Positions 1 through 12,817 of a stretch of DNA of 64,000 nucleotides are shown one piece after another. Position 1 is the stretch's first letter, and every line of letters begins with the position of its first letter. The translations under genes were made by a program, and so were the position numbers. The stretch is from Iris pallida (lineage: Eukaryota > Streptophyta > Magnoliopsida > Asparagales > Iridaceae), in assembly GCA_029216955.1 (NCBI GenBank), contig JANAVB010006997.1, positions 181,838 through 245,837 on the forward strand, in the 5' to 3' direction. The notes beneath the pieces are model-generated. The model was not told where the DNA came from. It saw only the letters and a program-made list of their open reading frames with translations, and did not search any database.

Positions 1-3000
1 ATCAGGTTCGTCCTCGAACCGAAATCAACACTTAATCCAAGTGCCTCGCATAGATCGCTTCACGATCTCGTGCTACTTATCGTTGAATCATACAACTTAG
101 TTTAGATCATACACATATTTTAGGCGTCCCACCAATATATGCATTTCAGCCAAGCTCAGTTGTAGGATATCGGGACAACTAACAGGCTCAACTTAAATCC
201 TCAAGCATCCATCGGTTCGTACTCGACTTAGCCAAATCTTAGCGCCTATTCTCAAAATACATCTCGTATGCATCATCCCATAACATGGTATTCTTTTCCA
301 AACATCTTGCACATAGCTTAATTCAAACCATAACTTCGATCTCATAAGTTTCTCGCCGGCCACCTAACACTCGCATTGCATTGAGTCATTGCGCATCCGA
401 TCACAACAATTCTCTGCAACGCCTGTTCGCCCAACCGTTTGCCTATCTCTCACATAACTCAAGTCTTTCATCCAATCATTCATAACACTTGGCCTTAACG
501 ACATGGACTAAGTCAACATGTCACAAATTCCTTTGTCTACAATCCGTACTAAGTCTCGCACACAACTATCCCAACACGACCCACATTCTCGAACTGCCTA
601 CGCATCGCGTCTGGGGCTACCCCCGCTAGGTAACTTATCCAGACATCATGCTCGCACTTTCCCGACACAAGAGGTCAACTTGAGTCTACAATGCTCAAAG
701 GCAACAATCTTTCCGACCCAAGGTCTCTTACGATACGCCTATCTTCGATACTCGATCGAGTACAAATCCTTTACTCAAACTTCGATTCAATCCCGACTAG
801 CTCATTTCGTAACATAGATCACGCTCAACACACATAGCCTAACCGCTCCTCAAACCGATCTACGACACAACTCTTAAGGTCGTTCTACTATCCGTCGCTC
901 TTGCGCATTGCAGAATCCTTGCAATCGCCTTACCGTGTCACTACGCTAAGCACGTTCCTCGACATCTATTCGATCGTCGACCAACCAAGTCTACTTACGC
1001 ACTCATTCGATCGGTCATAACTTTTCTATTCGTCTCGATCTAGTCGAAGGCTATTCGCTAACTTTCGATACGCGATACTCGCTCGCTTGGACTTATCCTC
1101 AACATGCACTACCTCATTCCTTATCCTTCTTACGCGACTTCTTTAGGGTCATCCTATGGGACTTCAACATTCACTTGATTTGGCGGTCAAGTCTTCTAGG
1201 GTCATCTGCCCCGAAACTACGCTCGATAATTGAAGATCATCAACGAGGGACAGTTACAACGAACCATGCTATATCCTATCGCGGAGCCAAATCAATTCCC
1301 GACTATTCCTATGAGACTTTACCTAATCCGACATATCAATTCGTAATTTCTTTATCCCCGCGCAACTGATGCGTCGTTGCTACTCGTATGACTCATGCGC
1401 TTGTGCGCCGTTACTACTCGAATCACTCATGCATTACCGTTAATAATATCGCACAATCCTCAATTTTGCCTTCGCATCAAACCACAAGTCCATATCAAAT
1501 TTGCCACGCCTTGCAAGTTCGATCATCCCCACTGGATGAATCACCATACCAGCGCTCACGCGGAATAATCGTTCTACTTTGACGTGACGCATGTGCGAGG
1601 CTGGTATTGCACTCGCTCAAGACAAGAATGTCAACATAGTGGTGATCCGCGAAGCAATCCCAACACTTTCATTTTCATCCAAGCAATATCCATTCACTCT
1701 CAATTTCTCCGAAGCGTTCCTACCGTATCATCCAAACTGCCATCAACTTAACTTGCATCTTATTCATCCAACAACAATGCTCAACATAATTTTCGTTCAT
1801 TCGATCAGAGTATCCCCGAGTTATTGCATATCGTCTTTGATACGCCTCAATACCATCGTCGATATGCATAACTTGAACATCTTCCTTTCTCATAAGCTCA
1901 AATCTGTTGCAATCACTGCCGTTATCCGAACTCGAATACGAATCAAGTCTTGCACACATCAAGATTCATTCCATTATAACTCACCACCATAGTCGCGACA
2001 CACTTTCGATTTCACATATCCATTCTCATATCCCTAGCTCGCACTTCCAAACCGTGCTACCGACTTATCGCACTAACTCGAATTCGTTCGTACGATTTCT
2101 TCGTACCTACTCAATGCGTTCCGAATAAGTTTTCGTACCAATTCAACATAAGTCCGACCGGGTCGACTATTTCCTCAACGTAACATTCTTTCGTAATGCT
2201 CGGCTTATCGTTCGACTTACACTTAGCGAATCCCATTCGACGCATCATCCGTAGATGCAACTTCTCACATAATCATTCAACGCAATTCATCGAAGCTTAC
2301 TAACATCGACTTCTATCAAGTCATTCTCGCTCGAGTCTCCGTACTACCTCGTTCGTTGAGGACAAACATATCGTAACAACATAATCGTCTCGACGTAACC
2401 TATCACAAGTCACCAACCGGCTTAACATATATATCGCTAAGTGGTATCCCATATACCACTCAGGATCGAGCCTATCGTTATCGATACAATACTTCACCAT
2501 ACTTGCTCGCATAGTTGGTATTGCATATACCACTCGAAATTGAGTCATTACTCGACATCACACTTCGCATAGGTCCGACTTCTATCTCAACTTAACCGTC
2601 CCGTATGGCGATCCTTCCGATCCCAGCTCTAATGTTAGCTCAAGTTTGGCACGCATTCCATATAACTGTGCCATGGCGATCGCATCGATCACACCCGCAA
2701 CATTCGCTTATTCAAAGCTCAACGCGACATTCGGCCAACATACATGTTCGCCTACTCGATCTCGACTTAGCGACCAACTCAACTCGTACAATCGCATCCG
2801 CGATCTTCGAATTCCGCTCGTTGCAGCTCGTGCAACAACTTAGTCTCGATACTTAAGGTCTTTACTCAATCTCGCACAACATATCGCTATCCATCCGTAT
2901 AGCCATACTACGCCTATCATACCGTACCGACTCGTTGCGCTGATGCAACGAACAATTCACGACTCGCTGCACTCCGTGCAACCGACAATACATAACCATT

Positions 3001-3503
3001 CGCATAACAACATAACACGCACCACCTCATATATCGACTCGTTGCACCTTGTGCAACCAACAACACATTACTCATCGCACTGCGTGCGACCCACAACACA
3101 TAACTCCTCGCACTGCGTGCGACCAATAACACATAGCTCCTCGCACTGCGTGCGACCGACAACACATATATCATTGCACTTCATGCAACCAACATCACCA
3201 TATTCGTTGCACTTCGTGCGACCAACATTCCATAACTCGTTGCACTTCGTGCAACCAACATCCCATAACCCATTGCACTTCGTGCAACCAACATTCTCCG
3301 ACGGTACTCGAAGATAACGTAATAGTCACGACATACTTGTGGCAGACGTACGCAACTTAATATAGACTTATTGTATGGAACATCCAATGTAGCATCGAGC
3401 AGATCCATGAGCCATGCGGTTGCGGAAACAACTTAGAGTCAACTGAATTCGATAACGAAGCAACTGAGGGTCAAGAGATTCATGCACGGTCCAAAGGATG
3501 GAA
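1..3503 (-). mobile_element. Internal region of a minus-strand LTR retrotransposon without visible gag-pol (continues left of window)
   Basis: This is the stretch between the window edge and the primer-binding site of the LTR at 3521-5688. Since that LTR is the 5' LTR of a minus-strand element, this is the element's 5' internal part. All open frames are short and none shows a zinc knuckle, capsid, protease or RT motif, although gag would normally lie in the first 3 kb. Composition is rich in TCG and CGA words with no codon periodicity that I can see. The right end holds a hairpin-forming minisatellite. It may be a large non-autonomous derivative or an element with a very long leader whose genes lie outside the window. 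Confidence 0.55.
2930..3300. repeat. Minisatellite of about 30-33 bp units with an internal hairpin
   Basis: About eleven diverged units follow each other. Each is built around a short inverted repeat such as GTTGCACTTCGTGCAAC or CTCGCACTGCGTGCGACC, joined by ACA-rich spacers. On the plus strand it reads as a Ser-Leu-His-Phe-Val-Gln-Pro-Thr periodic peptide, an effect of the repeat rather than a gene. It lies in the leader just inside the primer-binding site of the element. Confidence 0.85.
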
Positions 3504-3517
3504 CCACTCTGATACCA
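3504..3517 (-). other. Primer-binding site (tRNA-iMet type)
   Basis: Read on the minus strand the sequence is TGGTATCAGAGTGG, matching the usual plant retrotransposon site complementary to the 3' end of initiator tRNA-Met. It begins 3 bases inside the LTR end (TGACA), as expected for a 5' LTR, and so fixes the element as minus-strand. Confidence 0.85.
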
Positions 3518-3520
3518 ACT

Positions 3521-5688
3521 TGTCACGCCCCGACCCGGGAAATCGCTCGTCCTCGCTAGATTTTACCCGAATCATCGTCCTCGCTGGAGCGTGATGCCGC
3601 ACGAGCCTGGAGTTGCGCTCGTGCAAGGCAAGATAACAGGTTTACATAGAACTATCTCAAATCGATAACATAAGCAGCGGAAGGAAACAAGGTAAAACAT
3701 AAGAATCTCTTTTATTCATATTGAACTGAAGGTTACAAAGGCTCTGAATAGCCCAACATAAAATGCCAATTGGCTACAACGCTCATGATCTCTCTAGCTC
3801 ACAAAGGATTCCATTGTTCCATACATTATGCCTCTTTATAGCCACCAAGTAGTCTTCGGCCGAACATCTCCATGTCGCAAGTCCGAACGCATATGCGGAA
3901 GCTCCTCTTGAACGCCAAGGACTCCATGCCTCGGCACGTCCAATCCAAGCTCCGCCCCGAGCCGATCATAACCTGACCTGCACAAAAACTAGTGGGGGTT
4001 TAGTGCTTTCGTCCTCGCTTCGCACTGATCAAGACCCGCTCACACCCAAACCAAACACTTATCATTTAGTGAGCATGCATCTTAGATTGTGATCTTTCTA
4101 TTTAGCCTTAGGATCGATTTCATGGCAACACTTAAACATAGCACATTATCAGAAATGTGTCCGATACCGTGTTCCTGCAGCAGATACAGTTAGACATAAT
4201 CTGAAACATAAGCATAGTGTTCGTGCCCATCTCCATCCCATTTCCTTAGCCTGTAGTGGTTAGAACTTAACATAAGCAAACACATGATTCACGCAACCGA
4301 CCATTCCTAAACATAAACATATGCATAATGGGTGGCAGGCCCTGCGCCTGCACCCAGCTCTCATCTCAGCCCACCGACCCTATCTATATGAAGGTCACGG
4401 TGTTTCGCACCGTAATGGACTTGGCATCTCTTATGTGTAAGCCTACAATCGCTTCGATACAGGTTGCTAGCCCAGTATCCGAAGGATCCCAAACTTACGG
4501 ATATCATAGCTTATCACAGCACTGGACGGTCGCAATCCGTCCGAATGTTGTGCACCATAAATACCACACATAATTCCCTCCTAGGCCGAACGGTCCCGGC
4601 GCCCCGGCGTAACCGTTCGAGGGAAGCCGTACCCGTGCACGGGCAATCCGAGTCCATTGACCATACAATACGTTCCATATCATACAATCCATAGCATACC
4701 AACCGATCTCGTATTCCATAAACATAGTCTCGCACATAAACGGTTTCCCGTGCCATAAACGGTTTCCCGTGCCATAAACATAATCCACCATTCATATGGG
4801 GAGCTCCGTCGGCGTTATGCCCCAACACATCCATATTGATGCACGACGCCCAACGGCTTAGTCGTCTCGTACTCGTATTCACCGCGTCTTGTTCATAATG
4901 TTATTCGCATAGCCTACCTCGTATTTACTTAGTCATTTCGTACCTTAAGTGCACAGAGGCACGCTCAGCACCATAATCAATGTTCTACGCCTAGAGTTCA
5001 ATGTTCTCGGAGCCGTGCACATGATGCACATCTCGATATCATCTTTCAATGTTCTACCATCATTGCCCTACCGCGACCTGTGCACTCGATGCACGTCGCT
5101 TCAATTGTTCGATTGTTCAATGTTCTACCTTAGTGTTCAACGCATACTTAGACACTTACTCGCCGAGCCACGCTCGCTATCTCGATAACATATTACGCAT
5201 ACCATAATACATTTTATTAGACGTGAAGGAATAGGGAGAGAGAGTCAAGAACCCGCCCACCTTAAGCCGATACGCCTTGCCGCCTCGCCGATTGAAGCGT
5301 CTCGCTTCCATAACTCGATCGCATAGCTAACTCCCGGACTTAGCCATTCCTTTGAACTACTCGGTTGATTTGACCTATCGCGCCCATGCCACAATCCGTT
5401 GCAAGGCCTCGATTTGGTTTTGCGGACACTTCATTGCATAAGGCAAAATGCCGACCTCTTATCGTCCAGCGTAAAAGCATAGCCTGCACACCAGATCAAC
5501 TAGAATCAGCACTTGCTCGACGGGACTTATCCTTTGCATCGATTCGATTCATAGATTCCAACTGACTCAAAGCTTACCTTTGGCCAACGCAACACTTGCA
5601 TCGATTCGCATCGATACCTTATCGGGTCAACGCAACTCTTCGAGTCAACGACTCATCGTAATGCACCGATGCGGAGCGGGGCATTACA
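3521..5688 (-). mobile_element. 5' LTR (2168 bp) of the minus-strand element
   Basis: The LTR starts on the plus strand with TGTCACGCCCCG and ends with GCGGGGCATTACA, so on the minus strand it reads TGTAATGCCCC...GGGGCGTGACA. These termini are those of plant Ty3/gypsy chromovirus-type LTRs seen elsewhere in this window. It adjoins the iMet-type primer site at 3504-3517. No coding content is seen; short frames around 4328-4882 are chance. Its right border cuts into another LTR remnant, implying insertion into that older element. The TSD cannot be confirmed because the left end of the element is outside the window. Confidence 0.8.
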
Positions 5689-6039
5689 CATAAGAGGGTA
5701 GCAAGTCTCCCTAGAAATTGGTGTCTATACATGAACAGGGAACAAGACAGGAAATGTACCAATATACCAAGAAAATCTAGGAACAACATCTCATGTCATG
5801 ATCCAATATATACTAGTCCGTGAACTATCGTGACTGGAAATCAAGTAAGACACTACAACTGAATCGGATATAGCAGATATCAAGACAATGAAAACTATCA
5901 GTGAATGTACTCGCCTGCAGTCCTGAGCTGTCAAATGGGGTCGATGCTCAGAGTGATGCCACAAACCTAAAGATGAGATATATATAAGCTAATTAGGGTT
6001 CAACAGTGTTAGGCAGGATTATATAGTATAAGCTATGTA

Positions 6040-6260
6040 ATCTAGGTCAATCTCAGTCCAACTAAGTCAAACTAGGTCACACTGAGTCACACTAGGTCAC
6101 AGGAAGTCAAACCAAGTCAAACTAGGCTAATGTTGACTAACAGTTGACTTTTGGTCAACTGGTCAACTCTGGTCAAGTTCTAGATATTTCTAGGCCAAGT
6201 GTTGACTGATTGTTGACTTTTGATCAAAACAGTCAAACTTGGTCAACTGAGGTCAAAACT
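6040..6260. repeat. Short GTCAA/CTAGGTCA tandem motif cluster
   Basis: The words GGTCAA, AAGTCAAACTAGGTCA and TTGACTTTTGGTCAA recur many times in about 220 bp, in direct and inverted forms. It lies inside the LTR remnant. No function can be assigned. Confidence 0.6.
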
Positions 6261-6589
6261 AGCCTAAGCATACTATTCCTAAACATTACCAACCAAGATA
6301 CCATATATCTTGGTCAACAGGATCAACTCTAATTTAAGAATTAAAATATCAAGTTGTACCTCGTTATTCATACATCGAAACCTACGACACGCAAATCGAG
6401 ATAAGATAATCAACGGTATAGTTAATAATCTTATCACAGTGATCCGCATGATCATCTTGCCAATTTCAGCGATGTGAGATCACTGGAATCGACTGATCTC
6501 AGTTTCGTTGTACTAATTCCGAAATACAAACTTAATAAGAATTAATTATAATAAAGGTTAATACACAGAGAAAATATCTACAAACATTG

Positions 6590-7300
6590 TCGGATGATGA
6601 AACAAACATCAGCAACGTGTCCAGAATGGTCAAATCAGCTAGGATAGCCTATCCATAAGTCCAATTTGGACACAGGGGCAAAAAGGTAATTTCGGATCAA
6701 AACGGTGTCCGTGTCGGACCCGCCTTACACCGAAAAATATGCAAGAATACTAGTCTACCAAACCTAACAAATTATATGTCCACGAATCCAGAATGACGAT
6801 ACGAACCCAACGGTATATCCAGAATTGGATTTCGTTGACCCGATCTCAAATTGGTCCGTTAACCAGGACATTGAAACTCCGATTTGCACGAAAAAGCGTA
6901 TCGGAGCCAATGTCCTCAAAACTCAGTAAATTGTACGTCAACGAGTCTAGAATGACGATATGAACTCAATGGTGTGTCCAGAATTTGATTTCGATGAGCC
7001 GATCTTAAAATGACCCGTTGACCCGGATATTGGTATCCGACTTGCACCGAAATGCGTGTCAAAACCAACGTCCACTAAAACCTAGCAAATTATATGTCAA
7101 CGAGTCCAGAATGATGAAACAAACTCAACGGTATATCCAGAATTGGATTCCGATGAGCCGGCGTCAAAAAGTTCCATTAACCAGTACTGTGGGGCCCGTT
7201 TTGTACCAAAATGCGTGCCAGTGCCCACGTCCTCCAAATCTAACAAACTTTATATGAAAACGTGCCAGAACGACGCCACGAGTCTACTGGTGGTGTCAGA
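6590..7300. repeat. Tandem repeat, unit about 160 bp, four to five diverged copies
   Basis: The word series AACAAATTATATGTC, ACGAGTCCAGAATGA, GGTATATCCAGAATTGGATT recurs at about 6758, 6919, 7077 and 7236, spacings of 158-161 bp, with a weaker copy starting near 6595. Units differ by about 15-25 percent. It is a subterminal repeat inside the LTR remnant. Chance open frames such as 7018-7257 and 7143-7430 run through it. Confidence 0.85.
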
Positions 7301-9284
7301 AATTGAATTCGGAGTCCCGAGTTCAAAAATGGAAATTAACAACTTAGAAATTATGAATTCGGACGGCCAACTTTGGCGTCGAATTCAATCAATCAAACGT
7401 GCTCACAATGAAACGAAACTTAAGGAGTAGGAAGAGGGTTATTCCAGCTGTGCATAGGAACCAGTGGTACGCCATACGTAGCTGCGATGGAGGAGATACG
7501 AACCGACGAAGTTGGCTCCGTAAAACTGTTCAAAAATAACACAATTTAAACGGTCAAATTGGTGGCCGGTTTTGATGTATCAAACGATAAAATTAGCGGA
7601 CAAAAATTAAGGTGAGTGAAGAGCTATATACCGAGATTGAGACGGAGCAATGAAATTGTCGATCCAACAGTCGGATTTCTCGAAAAATGTGCACAAAGTC
7701 GCTGCTACAAAATGCGATTTCTGAGTTGATTCCCAGCTCGCGCCGACGGAACCCCGTGCCAAACGCACGAATCGCCTAGACAGCGTGTCCCAGAGGACGG
7801 TGGCCACTACGGGGAGGTGACTGGGGGTTCGCCCAACCTGGGCGGGGCAACCACGGCGGCCGTGGCGCCGGCGGCGGCGCCTGTGCGCGGCTACTGTCGC
7901 TGCCATGCCAGCTGCTGCTGCTTGCTGCCATTGCTGCGCGCTGCTGCACATTGCTCGCAGCTGCTGCTGCTGAGGGGGGGCTGCGCTGGCCTGGCGTGGC
8001 GGCACAGCCACGGCGAGCGACGGGGTGAGGAGGAGAAGTGGAAGAAGAGATGGTGGTGGTTGTTAATTGGTGGAGGTGGTGGTGTTGATGGATGGTGGTG
8101 ATGAATGATGAAGATAAAGAAGGAGAGAGCTGGTGGCGGCGCTCGGCCAGGAAAGAGGAGGTAAAGTGAGAGGAGAGGGGGTCGGCCATGGGCTGAGCTG
8201 TTATGTTGGTATTTGGAGAGAGAGAGTGGGGAATTAATGAAGGAAGAAAGAAGGAAAGAAATATTAAGAAGAGAAAGAAAGTAGAGAGAAAGAGAATTGG
8301 AATTCTTTTCATGGAATTTAGGGCCGACCACATGGAGGGGGGGTTGTGTGAGTGAGTGCTAGGAATGGGTGGTGATGATGGTGTGTAGTAGAATGGAAGG
8401 CTAGGATTTAAATGGGGAATAGATTATTTGTAGGGATTTAATTAAAAGGGGTATCCATGAATATTTCAAATGGATAAACTAGGTATTTAATATTTGTAGG
8501 AAAATGAGTGTGTGGATATTCATGAGGGGTTAACATGAAATTTGGGTTGGGTTCGGTTGAGCCGGGTCGGGTCAAAATCGGACATGATGCAATAATTGAG
8601 TTTAAAATAGGTATTTATGATCATGGGTAAATAAGTAACATGTGGGGACTCAAACAAATGGGACAAAAGTGTCATGTGTGTAGTAGGCTTTGTGTAGGCC
8701 ATATCCATATTTTGGGTCGACTAGGTTGGATCGATGTCGGGTTCCGAAATTAAATTGGAAGTCAGGTCACATTCTATGGCGGATAATTAGTTGACCTAAA
8801 TTGACCCAAAAGTTGTGCGAAGCAAATGAAGCACAAGATGGTGTGTCTGAGTGGGACACGAAGGTCATGCGTGTAGGGCGTCTCGAGTAGATCAGGCATG
8901 ACAAGTTGGTTTCAAGAAAATGACTAGCCTTGTGCTCCTAAATTAAAAGTCACGGCAACGTGCTTATGAGGATCAAGGAAAAGAGTGAGAAATCAATTAA
9001 TAATTAATCAACGATCAAATAGTCTAAATTGACCTGAAGTTGTGCAAAACGAAAAGAGTACAAGGGAACAAGTTTGGATGGGACATGATATATCAACATG
9101 AAGATAATCTTGTCTACTACACACTGATGAAGGGAGTTTTCAGATATTGGCATCCCTGACGCTCCAGAAGTCAAAGTCACAGTAAAGAACATTTAATCAA
9201 ATAATAATATCTATTACAAATAATTGATTTATAAAATTAAAAAAAAAGCCCTAAATTCAGGGGGCTTACATCGTTTCATGTACT

Positions 9285-10302
9285 TGTAAGACACCAATTT
9301 GGGAGTGGGCTGGCCCCCTGCTTTTGAATCCCGTGTCATGACGTGTCATGTCCGGATCCATTATACTACTCGGGGATGGAGAGTTATTAGAGGTTATGTG
9401 ATCAATACCCCTCTTGTAATCTCCTGTGCATAGCTCCACCCTCACCGCACGTAGGGTGTAACCTGACCCGATACTTCCTGTGCATAGCTTTCCATTGTGG
9501 TCGGCTTGATCTTGATCCTGATCCTGATTCCATATACATTTCCTGTGATAGCCGGTCAAATGAAAAAGCCTGATCCAGACCCAAGCCGATCACATAACGC
9601 TCTAATATCTCAAGGTACTGTTTATATTTACATATTATATCAGATATTCATGTATTGTTTTATATTCCCATATTCTACACCCTAAAATGATATCCTGTTT
9701 TACATATACTGCTTATTTCCAGTCTTGATATTTCATCTTGTATTCCATTATAATTGTCTTTTATAGTAATTCATATGGAACTGTTGTTGGCGTTTGTACT
9801 TGCTCATATGCTGACAGGATAACCCTATTGATTTTACAGATGATTTAGATGCTGATTGCTTGACCTTCTATGGGTTTGGCATAGACAGAGACTACGACTG
9901 GATATCCCTGTGGAGCCGGTGCCCGTTGAGGACGCACCGCCTGCTTTGACCTAGATTATTTAGGTTTGACTGGATTGCATTCTAGCTAGTTATTTGAGAC
10001 TAGTAGTATACTTTATTTGGGATTTGTGTTATGTTTTAAACTCTGAACTTGTGTTGTGACTTTGCATCTATTTATAGTTTATCTATTTCCATCATATCTT
10101 ATCATATTCGTACTTATCTTCCCTAGATGTCTTGTGATTGAGTTGTGATTATATACCTCCATACGGAGATGACAGGTTTATATATTTTTTGTCTAGATGT
10201 TATATTTCTAGTTGACCTATACAGCGTTCTACCGCCGACTCTGCGGCGTAGGCTGGACGTACCCACGTGCTCGTGCCCCTAATCAGGGTGCGGGTCGTGA
10301 CA
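9285..10302 (+). mobile_element. Plus-type gypsy LTR (about 1.0 kb), probably a solo LTR
   Basis: It begins TGTAAGACACC and ends GCGGGTCGTGACA, the plus-orientation form of the chromovirus-type LTR ends in this window. Near the 3' end it has the block GACAGCGTTCTACCGCCGAC, which recurs at 10981 and in altered form at 61840. No internal gag-pol adjoins either side. Flanking pentamers are GTACT and GTAGG, not a clean duplication, so recombination or decay is likely. Confidence 0.6.
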
Positions 10303-11063
10303 GTAGGGGGAGTATAAGTGGTTATGTGATTAAATCCCTCTAGTGTACTCATGTATATGTCGATTATAACCTTACGTATAATCGAGTTACCGTAGATTAC
10401 TCATGTGCAACCTAAATCAATCACATAACCATCTTGTGCTCTGAAACACTTATATTTATTACAGTTCATAGATTCTCTATTCTATTTCATGTACTTAGTT
10501 TACTTATCTATATCTCATGTATTCTTGTACGTCTTTTACAGTACGTTATGTATTATATTATATTGCTAGTTCTATATTTCCTACCATGCATTGGAACTGC
10601 TTTTAGAGTTATGTATTCACTCCAATCCTGACTGGATATGTTGACAAAATTTTATAGAAAACTTGGAGGATCCAGCTAGCCTAGAGAAGACATTCGTAGT
10701 GCTTGGAATAGATTGCTAGGGTGTTGTCTAGATTTGTTTTCAGTTATCTTTCGTGAGTTGTATATAAATATTACTTCTACTTTGGGATGTAATGATAACA
10801 CTAAAACTTATTTCTCTTCTGGATTGTATTTCATTTAGATATCTTTCTATCAAATCTATATCGTGATGTTATTCCACCTTAGCTTTTGGTGATTGAGTTG
10901 TATCTTCTGAGATTGTCCTCCGTATGGAGAGTATATTTGACAGGTACTTTATACTGCATTTAGTCATTGTTGAGACCTAGGACAGCGTTCTACCACCGAC
11001 AATGCGGCGTAGGCTGAACATATCCGCGGTCTCGTGCCCTTTCACTGGGTGTGGATCGTGACA
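10303..11063 (+). mobile_element. Second, 5'-truncated copy of the same LTR in tandem
   Basis: It aligns with the previous LTR from its GTTATGTGATYAA block onward, including the AGCGTTCTACCRCCGAC block and the end GGATCGTGACA at 11063. About 80 bp of the LTR start is missing and several indels are present. Two LTR 3' parts directly in tandem suggest an LTR-LTR recombination or deletion product. Confidence 0.55.
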
Positions 11064-11699
11064 AAATCTATAAATTCAAGTTCCTCAATAAAAATCTCAA
11101 AATATCTTCCAAGAATTCTAATCGTTTTTAGGCCGTCACACATAATCATAACTTAAAATTTCATTTCCTCTAATCAATCTCAAAATAAACCTTTATCATA
11201 TCACTAATAAATCGTTCACCAAAATTTTTAATGTTATCAATCCAAACTTTAAACTCAAGATAATCTTATCAATCATATGAAATAAATTTAAATTTTTAAA
11301 ATTTCCTCAAATCAATTTCATATCCTCCAAATATGTATATCTATAAACCCAATAAGTCATAAAATCTTAAAAGTCAAAATTCAATTGGTTTTTCTCAATC
11401 ATTTATAGATTCTAACTGTCCTTTTGTGAATACCACTTAGTAGTATCAAAATAAAAATTTATCCATCTTTCGAAGTTGGTAATATTGCTACTACCCAACT
11501 TAGAATTTATTAATCCTTTATACAAAATCATACCTATAGGGAAAATTGGGTGCCTTGATCCTTGAAGCATAATACGCCTTAATAACTCAAAAAAGATCTC
11601 TAACGCATACTAATTGCTAAGGTAATCCGGCCTCTAGCCATATATTTGACTTAATAGCATATACTAGTGTAGTCATCTTCCTAACTGCTATTAGGCACG
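11064..11699. other. AT-rich stretch without recognisable features
   Basis: It contains many TCAATC/AATCTC words and no long frame. It may be decayed LTR or leader sequence, but nothing definite can be supported. Confidence 0.4.
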
Positions 11700-11891
11700 A
11701 GAAATAAGGATTACGGTAGAAAGAGTTCAAGCAAGAGGCAAATTAAGAAAGTCGAACGAGAGTTCGAAATTTAGAATCAAGGAAGGAGATCAAACATGTG
11801 GATGAGATCCTAGACTCTAATCCCATATGCAGGCTTGCTTGGCACATAAAGTAACCAAACAATTTATCGTAGACCTGCATGGGCCACCACA
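11700..11891 (-). mobile_element. Leader remnant of a minus-strand gypsy element
   Basis: The words GACCTGCATGGGCCACCAC at 11873-11891 match exactly the primer-proximal leader of the gypsy array (14612-14630 and 22412-22430), and with one change that of the element at 44849-55992. The sequence left of it resembles their leader in composition and in words such as AAATAAGGA and GGAGATCAA. The LTR expected to the right is missing; the Transposase_32-like region follows directly. Confidence 0.5.
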
Positions 11892-11949
11892 ATCTCCTTC
11901 CTCTCCACAAAAAAAAAAACTCCATTTCAAATTCTTTCCTCCTCCTTCC

Positions 11950-12817
11950 ATGGCCTCTCACGGCAAACGTTCCCGCCACGACGGCTCCTCCTCCTCCGCC
12001 ACTCTGCCTTCCTCCATCCTCTTCTGTCCTACATCCTCTTCTGTCCTACACCAAATCAAAGCTACAATCCTACCATCTTCAAATGCACCCAACATTCCCG
12101 CGAGTGGTTCTCATTCTACCATAAAGTCCTTATCTACCCCGGGAAGCCTCTCTCTTGGCTTACCTTCCCTGTTCATCGCAAATACTTCATGTTCTCTGAG
12201 ATCGAAGAGCTTCTCGAACGGCAAGTGGACTACTACCCAAATGCCATCAAGATCACTGTTACTGCCTCCTCTCTGGCCAGCATTCTTGGCCTACAAGAAC
12301 AGAAGACCTACCGCTCTCTTTTGAATGCTCTCGACCACATGACCATCTCTCCTGACCTCAACTACGAGGAATTTCTATTCAACATCTGCGATCGTTCTGC
12401 TGTTCAGAGGCTGGAGGACAAGGATCTAAATCCATTCTTCCATAACTTTCATTGCATCATTTGCCACACCATTACTCCAAAATTCGAAACATGGATAGCC
12501 TAACCGCTGAGGAGATGATTGACATGTACTACCTTGTCTCCAAGCAACCTTTCTCCCTCGCTAAATTAATTATCTTCACTATGATCCTTATCCGAGAATC
12601 CCCCCATCGCTCTCTCATCTTTGGCATGTACATCATAATGGTCCTAGAAGCCAATGGAGTTGACCTGACCCACTGCCCCGTTGGTGATCCTCGGCCCACT
12701 CCTTTTTCCAAATCCAAGACCCGTAGTCGCGCCACTACGATGATTGTTGCTGACCCTGCCGCTCAGCCTGCTACGATTTTCACTCCCGACGTTCGCCGCT
12801 ACATCGATTGTTGCTGG
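11950..12817 (+). pseudogene. Transposase_32-like (putative plant transposon protein) ORF, frameshifted
   Basis: The start ATG at 11950 opens a Ser-rich leader (MASHGKRSRHDG). The conserved part continues in other frames: a block with HSREWFSFYHKVLIYPGKP, then EIEELLERQ, then from about 12489 SLTAEEMIDMYYLVSKQPFS and SLIFGMYIIMVLEANGVDL. This order and the Leu/Ile-rich 'LTAEEMIDMYYLV' region match the Pfam family described as putative plant transposon protein (PF20167), found in uncharacterised retroelement-associated ORFs of plants. At least two frameshifts (about 12050 and 12490) break it, and at 12817 it runs straight into the gypsy protease remnant. Family assignment is from memory of the motif pattern. 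The protein's function is unknown. Confidence 0.55.

Larger units (their letters stand above)
5689..9269 (-). mobile_element. Partial minus-type gypsy LTR remnant, interrupted on its left by the element at 1-5688
   Basis: The right end, CAGGGGGCTTACA at 9257-9269, is the expected minus-orientation terminus (TGTAAGCCCCC on the other strand). No matching TGTCACG start is found to the left before 5689, where the other element is inserted, so the left part probably lies beyond the window. Inside, in order: GTCAACTAGGTCAC-type short repeats (about 6040-6260), a 160-bp tandem repeat (about 6590-7300), a GC-rich block with CTG/CAG runs (7820-8010), a GA-rich block (8090-8340), and AT-rich sequence. 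The Pro/Ser-rich frames at 7607-8333 come from the GC and GA blocks and are not a gene. Confidence 0.5.

Noticed and set aside
2930..3300. CRISPR-like array
   Set aside because: Units are diverged, spacers are not unique, there are no cas genes, and the genome is a plant's.
2917..3408. Periodic 75-124-codon frames
   Set aside because: Produced by the 30-bp hairpin minisatellite in the retroelement leader.
7607..8333. Overlapping Pro/Ser/Gln-rich frames on both strands, up to 185 codons
   Set aside because: They come from CTG/CAG and GA simple repeats inside an LTR remnant. No domain, and frames are equally open on both strands.
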